Below, piece by piece: positions 51,934-59,891 of a DNA stretch of 64,000 nt (positions are counted from its first letter, which is position 1; every line of letters starts with the position of its first letter). The notes beneath the pieces are model-generated. The model was not told where the DNA came from, made no database searches, and saw only the letters and a program-made list of their open reading frames with translations. Made by a program: the position numbers and the translations under genes. Origin of the DNA: Amycolatopsis orientalis DSM 43388 (GTDB lineage Bacteria; Actinomycetota; Actinomycetes; Mycobacteriales; Pseudonocardiaceae); assembly GCF_000411975.1 (NCBI RefSeq), contig NZ_ASXG01000196.1:248001-312000 (forward strand), given 5' to 3'.

Positions 51934-53042
51934 CAGACGGATTCCGGGTGGAAGTGAACGCGCTCGTGTTGCGTTCGACGGAGAAGCCGATGGAGGTCGA
52001 GCGGATCCGCCTGCGCGACGTAGGCCCGGGCGACGTCCGGGTGCGGATCGAAGCCACCGGGGTGTGCCATTCGGACCTTTCGCTCGCGCGCGGCGTGCTG
52101 GCGCAGCAGCTGCCCGCCGTCCTGGGCCACGAGGCGTGCGGAACCGTCGTGGAAGCGGGCTCGGATGTCGAGAACCTGCGGGAAGGCGACCGGGTCATCC
52201 TGCTGTGGATCACGCCGTGCGGCCACTGCGCCAGCTGCGCGCGCGACGAGCCGCACCTGTGCGTCAACGGTTCCGCCCGCGGTGCCGAGCCGTATGCGCT
52301 CGACTCGTCCGGAGAACCGGTCTATCCGGGGCTGACCGTAGGCTCGTTCGCCGAGCAGACCGTGGTTCCGGCCGCGGCCGCGGTCAAGGTTCCCGACGAC
52401 ATCAGCACCGCGGACGCCGCCCTGCTGGGCTGCGCCGTCACCACGGGCGTGGGAGCCGTCACCAAGACGGCTGCGGTCACCGCCGGTTCGTCCGTGGTGG
52501 TCCTCGGACTCGGTGGCGTCGGCCTCGCCGCCGTGCAGGGAGCCCGGCTCGCCGGCGCCACGACCGTGATCGGCGTGGACCGCAACCCCGACAAGGCGGA
52601 GCTGGCCGCTCAGCTCGGCGCGCACCACTTCGTGCCCGCCGACGACAACACCCGGAAAGCCGTCCGTGCGCTCACCGGCAAGGAGGGCGCGGACTTCGCC
52701 TTCGACTGCGTCGGTTCCGCCCGCACGATCCGCGAAGCCTGGGGGATGACCCGGCGCGGCGGAACCGCGTGCGTGGTGGGCATCGGAGGCAAGGAAGACC
52801 AGGTCGCCTTCAGCGCGCTCGAACTGTTCCACTTCGCCCGCACCTTGGTCGGATGCGTTGCCGGCTCCCTGGACGCCAACCGCGATCTGCCGCGCTACTT
52901 CGACCATATCCGGGAAGGACGGCTCGACCTCGCGGCCATGGTCACCGGCAGCGGCAAACTGTCCGATGTGGACGCCGCGCTGGAAGAAATGGCGGCCGGC
53001 AGGGGGATCCGCACTCTTGTCGTGCCGGAGAGCGCGCAATGA
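51930..53042 (+). CDS. Zinc-dependent alcohol dehydrogenase (MDR superfamily)
   Basis: A 370-residue medium-chain dehydrogenase. Catalytic zinc ligands are in GVCHSDLS and LGHEACGTV; the structural-zinc cysteines are in TPCGHCASCARDEPHLC. The nucleotide motif VVVLGLGGVGLAAVQGA is followed by VIGVDRNPDK, with an aspartate favouring NAD. The length and the four-cysteine lobe place it with class-III/aryl-alcohol type enzymes. It should oxidise a primary or benzylic/furfuryl-type alcohol to the aldehyde taken by the preceding dehydrogenase. The GTG start at 51930 overlaps the ALDH stop. Confidence 0.9.
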   Translation: MTDGFRVEVNALVLRSTEKPMEVERIRLRDVGPGDVRVRIEATGVCHSDLSLARGVLAQQLPAVLGHEACGTVVEAGSDVENLREGDRVILLWITPCGHCASCARDEPHLCVNGSARGAEPYALDSSGEPVYPGLTVGSFAEQTVVPAAAAVKVPDDISTADAALLGCAVTTGVGAVTKTAAVTAGSSVVVLGLGGVGLAAVQGARLAGATTVIGVDRNPDKAELAAQLGAHHFVPADDNTRKAVRALTGKEGADFAFDCVGSARTIREAWGMTRRGGTACVVGIGGKEDQVAFSALELFHFARTLVGCVAGSLDANRDLPRYFDHIREGRLDLAAMVTGSGKLSDVDAALEEMAAGRGIRTLVVPESAQ

Positions 53043-53833
53043 AGGTCGGAGCGCTGAGCGTCGAGCCGGTATACGACGGCTACGGCCGGGAACCCGCCCG
53101 CGAAGTGCTCACCCTTGCCGGCGTTTCCGACCCGTGGTCGTGCCACGAGCACCTCCTCGACGAATCGGGCAGGCTGCATCTGGAACTCGGCGGTTTCCTC
53201 GTCCGGACGGGGGAAAGGGTCATTCTGGTCGACGCGGGCGTCGGCACGATCGACAACGACAAGTACCACGGCGGGCAGTTCCTGGAGAGCCTGCGCGCAC
53301 TCGGGGTGGATCCCCCCGAAGTCACCGACGTCGTGTTCACGCACTTGCATTTCGACCATGTCGGCTGGGCGACCAAGAAGGGCCGAGTCGTGTTCCCGAA
53401 CGCGACCTACCGCGTGCATCGAGCCGACTGGGCCCACTTCGTGGAGAGCCCCGATGCCGATCCGGGCGCGGTGCGCAAGCTCTCGCCGTTGACCGATCGC
53501 CTGGAAACGTTCGAGTACGACACCAGCCTCGCTCCTGGCTTCGACGCCAGGCACCTGCCCGGGCACACCCCCGGAACCGCGGTGTACGTCGTGTCGAGCG
53601 AAGGCGAGCGGGCGATGCTGCTCGGCGATGTCGCCCATTCTCCGGTCGAACTCACCGACCCGGCGTGGGAAGCGGTGTTCGACCTCGATCCGGTGGCCGC
53701 CCGCAAGGTGCGCGCGGAACTCGTCGAGGTCGTCGCCGACCGGCCCGACGTGCTTGCCGCGGCGCACTTTCCGCCCGGACGGCTGATCACAGTGGACGGC
53801 GAGCGCCGGTTCGCCCAACTCGAAAAGGAATGA
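53039..53833 (+). CDS. Metallo-beta-lactamase-fold hydrolase
   Basis: A 264-residue protein. The zinc motif is THLHFDHVG (His102, His104, Asp106, His107), with the third histidine in RHLPGHTPGTA and the bridging aspartate in LLGDVAHSP. The layout, with a conserved D-x-G-V-G (LVDAGVGTID) and no C-terminal extension, is that of quorum-lactonase/ester hydrolase-like members. In this operon it may open a lactone or hydrolyse a thioester formed during ring breakdown. The ATG overlaps the alcohol dehydrogenase stop. Confidence 0.87.
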   Translation: MKVGALSVEPVYDGYGREPAREVLTLAGVSDPWSCHEHLLDESGRLHLELGGFLVRTGERVILVDAGVGTIDNDKYHGGQFLESLRALGVDPPEVTDVVFTHLHFDHVGWATKKGRVVFPNATYRVHRADWAHFVESPDADPGAVRKLSPLTDRLETFEYDTSLAPGFDARHLPGHTPGTAVYVVSSEGERAMLLGDVAHSPVELTDPAWEAVFDLDPVAARKVRAELVEVVADRPDVLAAAHFPPGRLITVDGERRFAQLEKE

Positions 53834-53835
53834 CC

Positions 53836-54600
53836 ATGGATCTTCAGCTCCAAGGGAAGAACGTCCTCGTCACCGGTGCCGGGCAGGGGCTGGGGCGGGC
53901 GATCGGGCTCGCCTTCGCCGGGGAAGGCGCCAACGTGGCTTTCCACTACAACTCCTCGGCCGATGGCGCGGAGGAAGCCGCCAAGGAAGCAGCCGCGCTC
54001 GGCGTCAGGGCGATGGCCGTGAGTGCGAACCTGCAGGACGGCGAGTCGGTGGCGCGGGCCGTGTCCGAGGTCGCCGACCAGCTGGGCTCGATCGACGTGC
54101 TGGTCAACAACGCCGCCGCGACCCAGAGCAAGCCCTTCCTCGAGACCACCGAGGAGGACTGGGCGCCGCAGATCGGGGTCACGGTCGAGGGGACGCTCCG
54201 CGTCACCCAGGCCGTGGCCCGGCAGATGGCGGACAACGGGGGCGGATCGATCGTCAGCCTGATGGGCGACTCCGGCCGCGTCGGCGAGTCGCGGCTGCTC
54301 GTCACCGCGACCACCCGCTCGACCACTGTCGGCCTGACCAAGTCCCTTGCCAAGGAACTTGCGCGACACAAGATCCGCGCGAACGCCGTCTCGATCGCAC
54401 TGGTGCGGACCCAGAGCCTCGACGCGCACACCGGCAACGCAGACGACGACAAGATGAAGAAGATCCTTTCCGCATACCCGCTGCGCCGCCTTGGCACGCC
54501 CGAGGACATCACCCCGACCATCCTGCTGCTGGCCTCGCCGCGGTCGTCGTGGACCACGGGACAGATCGTGTCGGTCAACGGCGGGTACGCGATGCCATGA
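53836..54600 (+). CDS. SDR-fold protein lacking the catalytic tetrad
   Basis: A 254-residue short-chain dehydrogenase fold. The cofactor motif VLVTGAGQGLGRAIGLAFA and NNAA are intact, and the C-terminal half (VGLTKSLAKELARHKIRANAV, VSVNGGYAMP) is typical. The active site is not: aligned on GLTKSLA, the catalytic Tyr and Lys are Thr157 and Arg161, the Ser is Gly144, and the helix-4 Asn is Thr116. It can still bind NAD(P) but should not reduce carbonyls in the usual way. It sits between hydrolase and hydroxylase genes (2-base gap before it; stop overlaps next ATG), so a role in the pathway is likely, perhaps a non-redox lyase or a structural role. Confidence 0.82.
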   Translation: MDLQLQGKNVLVTGAGQGLGRAIGLAFAGEGANVAFHYNSSADGAEEAAKEAAALGVRAMAVSANLQDGESVARAVSEVADQLGSIDVLVNNAAATQSKPFLETTEEDWAPQIGVTVEGTLRVTQAVARQMADNGGGSIVSLMGDSGRVGESRLLVTATTRSTTVGLTKSLAKELARHKIRANAVSIALVRTQSLDAHTGNADDDKMKKILSAYPLRRLGTPEDITPTILLLASPRSSWTTGQIVSVNGGYAMP

Positions 54601-56930
54601 CCGCGCACCGCGAGGAACCCGACGACGGACACGCGGTCGGCCGGACCGTCCGTCGCAAAGAGGACGCCCGGTTGCTGACCGGGCGGGGCCGGTACGTCTC
54701 TGACCTGCAGCTGCCGAGGATGCGGCACATCGCATTTCTGCGCAGCCCCTACGGCCACGCGCGCATCAACTCCGTCGACACCTCGGCCGCCGAGGGCGCG
54801 GCGCGAGCGGTGTTCAGCGGCGACCACCCCGCATTCGCGGCTGTCTCCCTGCGCGCACGGTCCGCGCTCCCGTCCTATGTGGAGACTGAACAGCCGATAC
54901 TCGCCAAGGAAAAAGTACGTTTCGCCGGAGAGCCGGTCGCCGTCGTGGTGTGCGATGACCGGTACCAGGCAGAGGACGCCCTCGAGCTGATCGACGTGGA
55001 CTACGAGCCGTTGCCCGCCACGGTCACCGCCTGGACGGAACCGGCGGAGCCCTTGCACGCCGACGCGCCCGACAACGTCTTGCTGGAACGCACCTTCGAC
55101 ACGGGCGAGGTGGCGGAGGCGATGGCGGGCGCGCACCTCGTGGTCGAGCGGGAGCTGATCACCAACCGGCACGCGGGCAACCCGATGGAATGCCGGGCCG
55201 GGGCAGCGGTCTGGGATGGCGAGCGCCTGACTTTCTGGTCCGGGACTCAGGTTCCCCACCTAGCGCGGAACATGCTGGCCGAACTGCTCGGCCTCCCCGA
55301 AGGCACGGTGCGCGTCATCGCACCCGACGTCGGCGGCGGGTTCGGCGTCAAGGCGGTCTTGTACCCGGAGGACGTCGCCGTGTGTCTCGTGGCGCGGCGG
55401 ATGCCCGGCGTTCCGGTGAAGTGGGTCGAAGACCGGGCGGAGCACTTGCTCGCCGCTACCCACGCCCGTGACCACCGATACCGGATGCGGGCCGGGTTCA
55501 CGGCGGAGGGCGCGCTGGTCGCCGTGGACGCCGACGTCACGTGCAACGTGGGGGCGTATTCGGTCTATCCCTGGACGGCGGGGATCGAGCCGTTGATGGC
55601 GGGCGGGCTGCTGTCCGGCCCGTACCGGTTGCAGCACTACCGCTGCACGGTCCGAGGAGTCGCCACCAACACGGCTCCTTCCGGCCCCTACCGCGGTGTC
55701 GCCCGCCCGGCGAGCGTTTTCGCCATGGAATCCGTGCTCGACGAAGCGGCCGGCCTTCTTGGAATGTCCAGTGTGGACATTCGGCGGCGGAACCTGATCA
55801 CCCCGGCCGAAATTCCGTACCGGATGCCGTCGCGGCTCGTCGACGACTCCGGCTGGTACGGGGAATGCCTGGAGAAGGCGATCGCCGCGATCGGCCACGA
55901 GGACTTCCTCGCCGAGCAGCGCCGGCGGCGCGAGCGAGGAGAGAACCCGATCGGGCTCGGAATGGCCTGCTACAACGAGCTCACCGGCCTCGGCCGGGCC
56001 GCCGCGGCGGGTCCGCGGATGCCGTTCCGCACCGGGCACGACGCGTGCACGGTGCGGGTCGACCCGGACGGCCGGGTGACCGTTCTGTCCGGGGTGACCT
56101 CGCAGGGCCAGGGCCTGGAAACCACCGTCGCGCAGGTCGTGGCGGACGCGGTCGGCGTGCGCTTCGAGGACGTCGACGTGCGCATCGGCGACACGAACGA
56201 GTCTCTCTGGGGTTTCGGCGCGTTCTCGTCCCGTCAAGCGGTGATCGGCGGCGGTGCCGCCCACCGCGCCGGGCAGACGGTCCGCGAGAAGATCCGCAGG
56301 CTGGCGAGCGAGCTGTACGAGGTCAGCCCGGACGATTTGGAGATCCGGGCGGGCGAGATCTGCGTCGCCGGCGACCCGAAGCCCCTCGGCACTCTCGCCG
56401 AAGTCGCCCGGGTCGCCTACCTCGAGTCCAACCGGCTGCCCGAGGGCATCGAGCCCGGCTTGGAGGCGACGAAGTTCTACGACCCGATCCGCGGGGCGTT
56501 CGCCGCCGGCGCGCAGGCGGCCGTTGTCGAAGTCGACCGGGCGACCGGGGAAATCCGGATCCTCAAGTGGGTGTGCGTGGAAGACGCCGGCACGGTGATC
56601 AATCCGCAGATCGTCGAGGGACAGATAGCCGGTTCCATCGCACAGGGCATCGGGGGAGCGCTGTACGAGCACCTGATCTACGACGACGCCGGGAACCTGT
56701 CCACCGGCACGCTGATGGACTACCTGATGCCCAGCAGCGCCGAGGTCCCGGACCTCGTCATCGATCACCTGTCCAAGCCCGCGGACAACCCGTTGGGGGT
56801 GCGCGGAGTGGGGGAGGGAGGCACGCTGGGGCCGAACGCCGTGCTGGCCGGAGCCGTCGCCGACGCCCTCGGAGTCCGGATCACCCGCCTGCCGCTGTCG
56901 CCCGCTGCGGTCTGGGAGGCATTGCGATGA
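54597..56930 (+). CDS. Molybdenum hydroxylase large subunit (xanthine dehydrogenase/CoxL family)
   Basis: A 777-residue molybdopterin-cytosine-dinucleotide subunit. The N-terminal domain has GRTVRRKEDARLLTGRGRYV and the entry HIAFLRSPYGHARI; the core has GGGFGVK (about residue 245), SGPYRGVARPASVFAME and SQGQGLETTVAQVVAD. The base Glu740 is in GVGEGGTLGP. The VAYRCSFR selenocysteine-type loop of CO dehydrogenase is absent (GPYRGVAR instead), so it hydroxylates an organic ring or acyl-CoA rather than CO. It works with the FAD and 2Fe-2S subunits encoded at 57663 and 58478. The ATG overlaps the SDR stop. Confidence 0.92.
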   Translation: MTAHREEPDDGHAVGRTVRRKEDARLLTGRGRYVSDLQLPRMRHIAFLRSPYGHARINSVDTSAAEGAARAVFSGDHPAFAAVSLRARSALPSYVETEQPILAKEKVRFAGEPVAVVVCDDRYQAEDALELIDVDYEPLPATVTAWTEPAEPLHADAPDNVLLERTFDTGEVAEAMAGAHLVVERELITNRHAGNPMECRAGAAVWDGERLTFWSGTQVPHLARNMLAELLGLPEGTVRVIAPDVGGGFGVKAVLYPEDVAVCLVARRMPGVPVKWVEDRAEHLLAATHARDHRYRMRAGFTAEGALVAVDADVTCNVGAYSVYPWTAGIEPLMAGGLLSGPYRLQHYRCTVRGVATNTAPSGPYRGVARPASVFAMESVLDEAAGLLGMSSVDIRRRNLITPAEIPYRMPSRLVDDSGWYGECLEKAIAAIGHEDFLAEQRRRRERGENPIGLGMACYNELTGLGRAAAAGPRMPFRTGHDACTVRVDPDGRVTVLSGVTSQGQGLETTVAQVVADAVGVRFEDVDVRIGDTNESLWGFGAFSSRQAVIGGGAAHRAGQTVREKIRRLASELYEVSPDDLEIRAGEICVAGDPKPLGTLAEVARVAYLESNRLPEGIEPGLEATKFYDPIRGAFAAGAQAAVVEVDRATGEIRILKWVCVEDAGTVINPQIVEGQIAGSIAQGIGGALYEHLIYDDAGNLSTGTLMDYLMPSSAEVPDLVIDHLSKPADNPLGVRGVGEGGTLGPNAVLAGAVADALGVRITRLPLSPAAVWEALR

Positions 56931-57652
56931 TCACCGCGGAGGAGAAGGAAGGCGTCGGGCTGATCGTTCTCGACCGCCACCGCAAGCGCAACGCCCTCGA
57001 TGTCGGACATCTCGACGAGTTGCGCGCGGCGGTCGAGAAGTTCGCCGGTGCTGTCCGGGCGATCGTCGTGACCGGCGCGGGCACCAGCTTCTGCGCCGGT
57101 GCCGATCTCGGCGGCGTCTACGGCGAAGGGTTCCGGACCGCGCTCTATGCCACGTTGCGAGCCATCGTCGCAGCGCCGGTACCCGTGATCGCGGCGGTAA
57201 ACGGTCCCGCCATCGGCGCCGGGACGCAGCTCGCGATCGCCTGCGACCTTCGCGTCGCCGCCGACACCGCCGTTTTCGCCGTGCCGACGGCGCGCAACGG
57301 CCTCGCCGTCGACCCGTGGACCGTGCGGCGGCTCGCCTTGCTCGCGGGCGGAGGACCGGCACGCGCGATGCTGCTCGGGGCCGAAACGCTGGATGCGCGC
57401 CGGGCGCAGAGCTGCGGCTTGGCGGACCGGCTCGGTCCGCTGGCTGATGCGATGGCGTGGGCGCGGGAGATCGCGGAACTCGCGCCGCTGTCTCTCCAGT
57501 ACGCCAAAACCGCACTGGAATCGATGTTCGAGCCGCGCCCGGTGGAGCCACGGCTCGGTGAGCTCTTCGATTCTTGCTGGAGCAGCGAGGATTTCGCGGA
57601 AAGCCGGCGTGCCCGCGCCGAGAAACGCGCCCCGCGTTTCGAAGGGCGCTGA
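56927..57652 (+). CDS. EchA6-like crotonase lacking both catalytic glutamates
   Basis: A 241-residue crotonase-fold protein. The oxyanion-hole segments GTSFCAGADLG and GPAIGAGTQLAIACDLRV are present, but the two hydratase glutamates are Gln101 (GTQL for GCEL) and Thr121 (FAVPTARNG for FGxPE). The pattern PTARNGLAVDPWTVRRL and the ending AEKRAPRFEGR closely resemble mycobacterial EchA6, described as a non-catalytic acyl-CoA carrier. It probably binds or shuttles the acyl-CoA, or performs a different thioester reaction such as hydrolysis. It lies between the hydroxylase large and FAD subunits with an overlapping start, so it belongs to the same complex or pathway. Confidence 0.82.
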   Translation: MITAEEKEGVGLIVLDRHRKRNALDVGHLDELRAAVEKFAGAVRAIVVTGAGTSFCAGADLGGVYGEGFRTALYATLRAIVAAPVPVIAAVNGPAIGAGTQLAIACDLRVAADTAVFAVPTARNGLAVDPWTVRRLALLAGGGPARAMLLGAETLDARRAQSCGLADRLGPLADAMAWAREIAELAPLSLQYAKTALESMFEPRPVEPRLGELFDSCWSSEDFAESRRARAEKRAPRFEGR

Positions 57653-57662
57653 AAGGTCTGTC

Positions 57663-58481
57663 ATGAAACCCGCACCGTTCGACTACCACCGGGCCACTTG
57701 CGTCCGGGACGCCGTTCAGGCATTGGCCGACGCGGACGGCGACGCCAAGATCATCGCTGGCGGCCAGAGCCTGGTGCCAGTTTTGGCGGTGCGCATGGCC
57801 CGGCCCAAGGTGCTCGTGGACATCAACCGCATTCCCGGCCTGTCGATGATCGTGCCCGTCGACGGGGGCGTCCGGATCGGCGCGCTGGTCCGCCACGCCC
57901 GCCTGGCGGAGCAGACCGCGCATCCGATGCTGGCCGAAGCGGCCCGTTGGATCGGCCACGCGGCGATCCGGTCCCGCGGCACCAGCGGCGGGAGCCTCGC
58001 CCACGCCGATCCGGCAGCCGAACTGCCCGTGGTCGCCGCGGCGCTGGAAGCGACCATCCACCTTGCGAGCCCGCGAGGCACCCGCACGAGTTCCGCGGCG
58101 GATTTTTGCGTCGGCGCCCTCGAGACCACGCTCGAGGAAGACGAGATGATCACGGCGATCGACATGCCGTTGCCGCAGCGGTGGGGCTTCGCGGAATTCT
58201 CCCGCAGGCATGGCGACTTCGGCCTGGTCACGGTCGCCGCCGCGGAGGTTGGCGGGCACTGGCGGATCGCGGTCGGCGGAGTCGGCGGAGTTCCGGTTCG
58301 CGTCAAGGAGGCTGAACAGTTGCACGACTCGGGCGCGCCTCTGGAAAAGGTGACGGCCGCCGCCGTCGCCGCCATCTCGCCCGGCTCGGACATCCACGCC
58401 TCAGCCGAGTACCGGAGAGCGATGACTGCGGAGTTCGTCCGCCGTGCCCTTGTCCAGCAGAAGGAGCGTGCCGCGGCATGA
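57663..58481 (+). CDS. Molybdenum hydroxylase FAD-binding subunit (CoxM family)
   Basis: A 272-residue FAD subunit. It has the paired flavin motifs KIIAGGQSLVPVLAVRM (near residue 30) and IRSRGTSGGSLAHADPAAELP (near residue 102), preceded by PAPFDYHRATCVRDAV, and ends in the CoxM C-terminal domain (AVGGVGGVPVRVKEAE). It accepts electrons from the iron-sulfur subunit and reduces an acceptor. It starts 10 bases after the EchA6-like gene with GAAAGG before the ATG, and its stop overlaps the 2Fe-2S gene. Confidence 0.92.
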   Translation: MKPAPFDYHRATCVRDAVQALADADGDAKIIAGGQSLVPVLAVRMARPKVLVDINRIPGLSMIVPVDGGVRIGALVRHARLAEQTAHPMLAEAARWIGHAAIRSRGTSGGSLAHADPAAELPVVAAALEATIHLASPRGTRTSSAADFCVGALETTLEEDEMITAIDMPLPQRWGFAEFSRRHGDFGLVTVAAAEVGGHWRIAVGGVGGVPVRVKEAEQLHDSGAPLEKVTAAAVAAISPGSDIHASAEYRRAMTAEFVRRALVQQKERAAA

Positions 58482-58960
58482 AGGTCGAATTCACCGTCAA
58501 CGGCGATCGCCGCACCGTCGAGGTCGAACCGCGGCGCACCCTCGCCGACGCTCTCCGCGAGGATCTGGGCCTCACCGGCACCCATGTCGGCTGCGAGCAT
58601 GGAGTGTGCGGCGCGTGCACGGTGCTCGTCGACGGGGAGCCGGTCCGCGCGTGCCTCATGTTCGGCGTCCAGGCCGACGGCGCCTCGGTCACGACCGTGG
58701 AGGGCATGGCTGGGGAGGACGGCAGCCTGCATCCGCTGCAGGAAGCTTTTTCGACCCGCCACGGGCTCCAATGCGGTTTCTGCACTCCGGGCATGCTGAT
58801 GTCCGCGCTCGACCTGCTCAACCGCGAGGAACGGCCGTGCCGGGCGCGCATTCGCGAGGAGCTGTCGGGCAACATCTGCCGTTGCACCGGATATGTCGGC
58901 ATCGTCGACGCGGTCGAGGCCGCAGCCGGCGAGCTGGGCACCGGAGCGGAGCCGGCGTGA
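58478..58960 (+). CDS. Molybdenum hydroxylase 2Fe-2S subunit (CoxS family)
   Basis: A 160-residue protein with two 2Fe-2S clusters. The plant-ferredoxin-type cluster is GCEHGVCGACTVLVDG, with a fourth cysteine in VRACLMFG; the helical second cluster is LQCGFCTPGMLM and NICRCTGYVGIV. It carries electrons from the molybdenum site to the FAD subunit. The ATG at 58478 overlaps the FAD subunit stop. The three subunits are in the order large - (EchA6-like) - FAD - FeS. Confidence 0.93.
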   Translation: MKVEFTVNGDRRTVEVEPRRTLADALREDLGLTGTHVGCEHGVCGACTVLVDGEPVRACLMFGVQADGASVTTVEGMAGEDGSLHPLQEAFSTRHGLQCGFCTPGMLMSALDLLNREERPCRARIREELSGNICRCTGYVGIVDAVEAAAGELGTGAEPA

Positions 58961-59568
58961 CGCGTCACGGCGCCGTGCTGCGGCTTCGCGGGCGGCCCGC
59001 GGCCGAGCTGCGACGGACCTGCGTGGCGCTCGACGAGGCGGGCTGCGACACGATCTACCTCGAGCAGGACTTCACCGCTTGCGCCGCCGTGGCCGCGCTG
59101 GCCCGGCGAGCGCGCGTCTGCTGCCTCACCACGTCCAGGGACTCCGCGGCCGTGGCGCGCGCAGCGGAAACTCTGGACTACTTCAGCGACGGCCGCTTCA
59201 TCCTCGGACTCGGCCCGCTGGCCGCCGAGGACGGCCCCTACAGCGACGCGGCCGCGGCTGAAAGAACGATCGAGGAAGTGCTCGAGCGGGTAAGGAAACT
59301 CCCGGTACTCGTGGCCGGCGACGGTCCCGGTCCCGGGCGGCTGGCAGCCCGGGTGGCCGGATCCTGGCTGACCGCCGCGTCGCCGGACGGACTCCGGGAC
59401 TGGCGCGGCGAGGTGCGGCGAGCCAGCCGGCTCGGCGCAAGCATTCCTCGCAGCGACGGTGCGGTCGCCCATGTCCGGCCTGAGGCTGAGGAGGTCGTGG
59501 CACCGCTCACGCGTGTCTTGCGATCAGCGGACGAGGCGGTCGCCTGGCTCGAAGCGGCCACGGCCTGA
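58957..59568 (+). CDS. Short luciferase-like (LLM) flavin oxidoreductase
   Basis: A 203-residue protein. It retains the LLM core AAETLDYFSDGRFILGLGP, then a helix (ERTIEEVLERVRKLPVLVAGDGPG) and LAARVAGSWLTAASPDGL. LLM proteins usually have 280-350 residues; here the barrel is compressed, with much of the first strands (xxxWxxEH) and the central portion missing. The GTG at 58957 overlaps the FeS subunit stop, so it was translated with the operon. It may be a reduced paralogue or a gene on its way to loss. Flavin binding is uncertain. Confidence 0.6.
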   Translation: MTRHGAVLRLRGRPAAELRRTCVALDEAGCDTIYLEQDFTACAAVAALARRARVCCLTTSRDSAAVARAAETLDYFSDGRFILGLGPLAAEDGPYSDAAAAERTIEEVLERVRKLPVLVAGDGPGPGRLAARVAGSWLTAASPDGLRDWRGEVRRASRLGASIPRSDGAVAHVRPEAEEVVAPLTRVLRSADEAVAWLEAATA

Positions 59569-59891
59569 GCGCGGCCGAATCGCGCCCTCCCGTCAGCGAG
59601 GGTGTGGTGTTGGAGGCGCTGTCCGCCATGGCGCACCTGCCGACGTGAGTGAATACGGCGTTGCTCCCAGCTGTCCCCCAGCCCGGAAGTCGCGAGGGTC
59701 CGACCGCAGCGCGTTGATCCGGCATGGCCCTGGCTGCCTCCGGAACCTCGAGCCGTCAAGCACTCATCCTGCATGAGGAGGCAGGATATTGCCCTGTAGT
59801 GCAATTTATGAGCATGAGATGCTTCTCAAGTGCAAGATACGGGGTTGAAGATAGCATCGAATGCTATGTCTTTTGAATTATCGTGCTATGT
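59569..59891. other. Intergenic region, promoter of the PLP decarboxylase
   Basis: About 320 bases. The last 130 are strikingly AT-rich for this genome and hold the twin palindromes at 59811-59867; the first part shows nothing recognisable. Confidence 0.55.
59811..59867. promoter_or_regulatory. Twin AGCAT-N3-ATGCT operators
   Basis: AGCATGAGATGCT (59811-59823) and AGCATCGAATGCT (59853-59865, extended to ATAGCAT-N3-ATGCTAT at 59851-59867) lie 42 bases apart centre to centre, about four helical turns. This is what a regulator bound as two dimers on one DNA face would use. No regulator gene is adjacent. Confidence 0.65.

Noticed and set aside
54597..58960. Molybdenum hydroxylase as a true CO dehydrogenase
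   Set aside because: Large subunit lacks the CoxL active loop (AYRCSFR); the surrounding ligase, ALDH and ADH genes point to an organic substrate.
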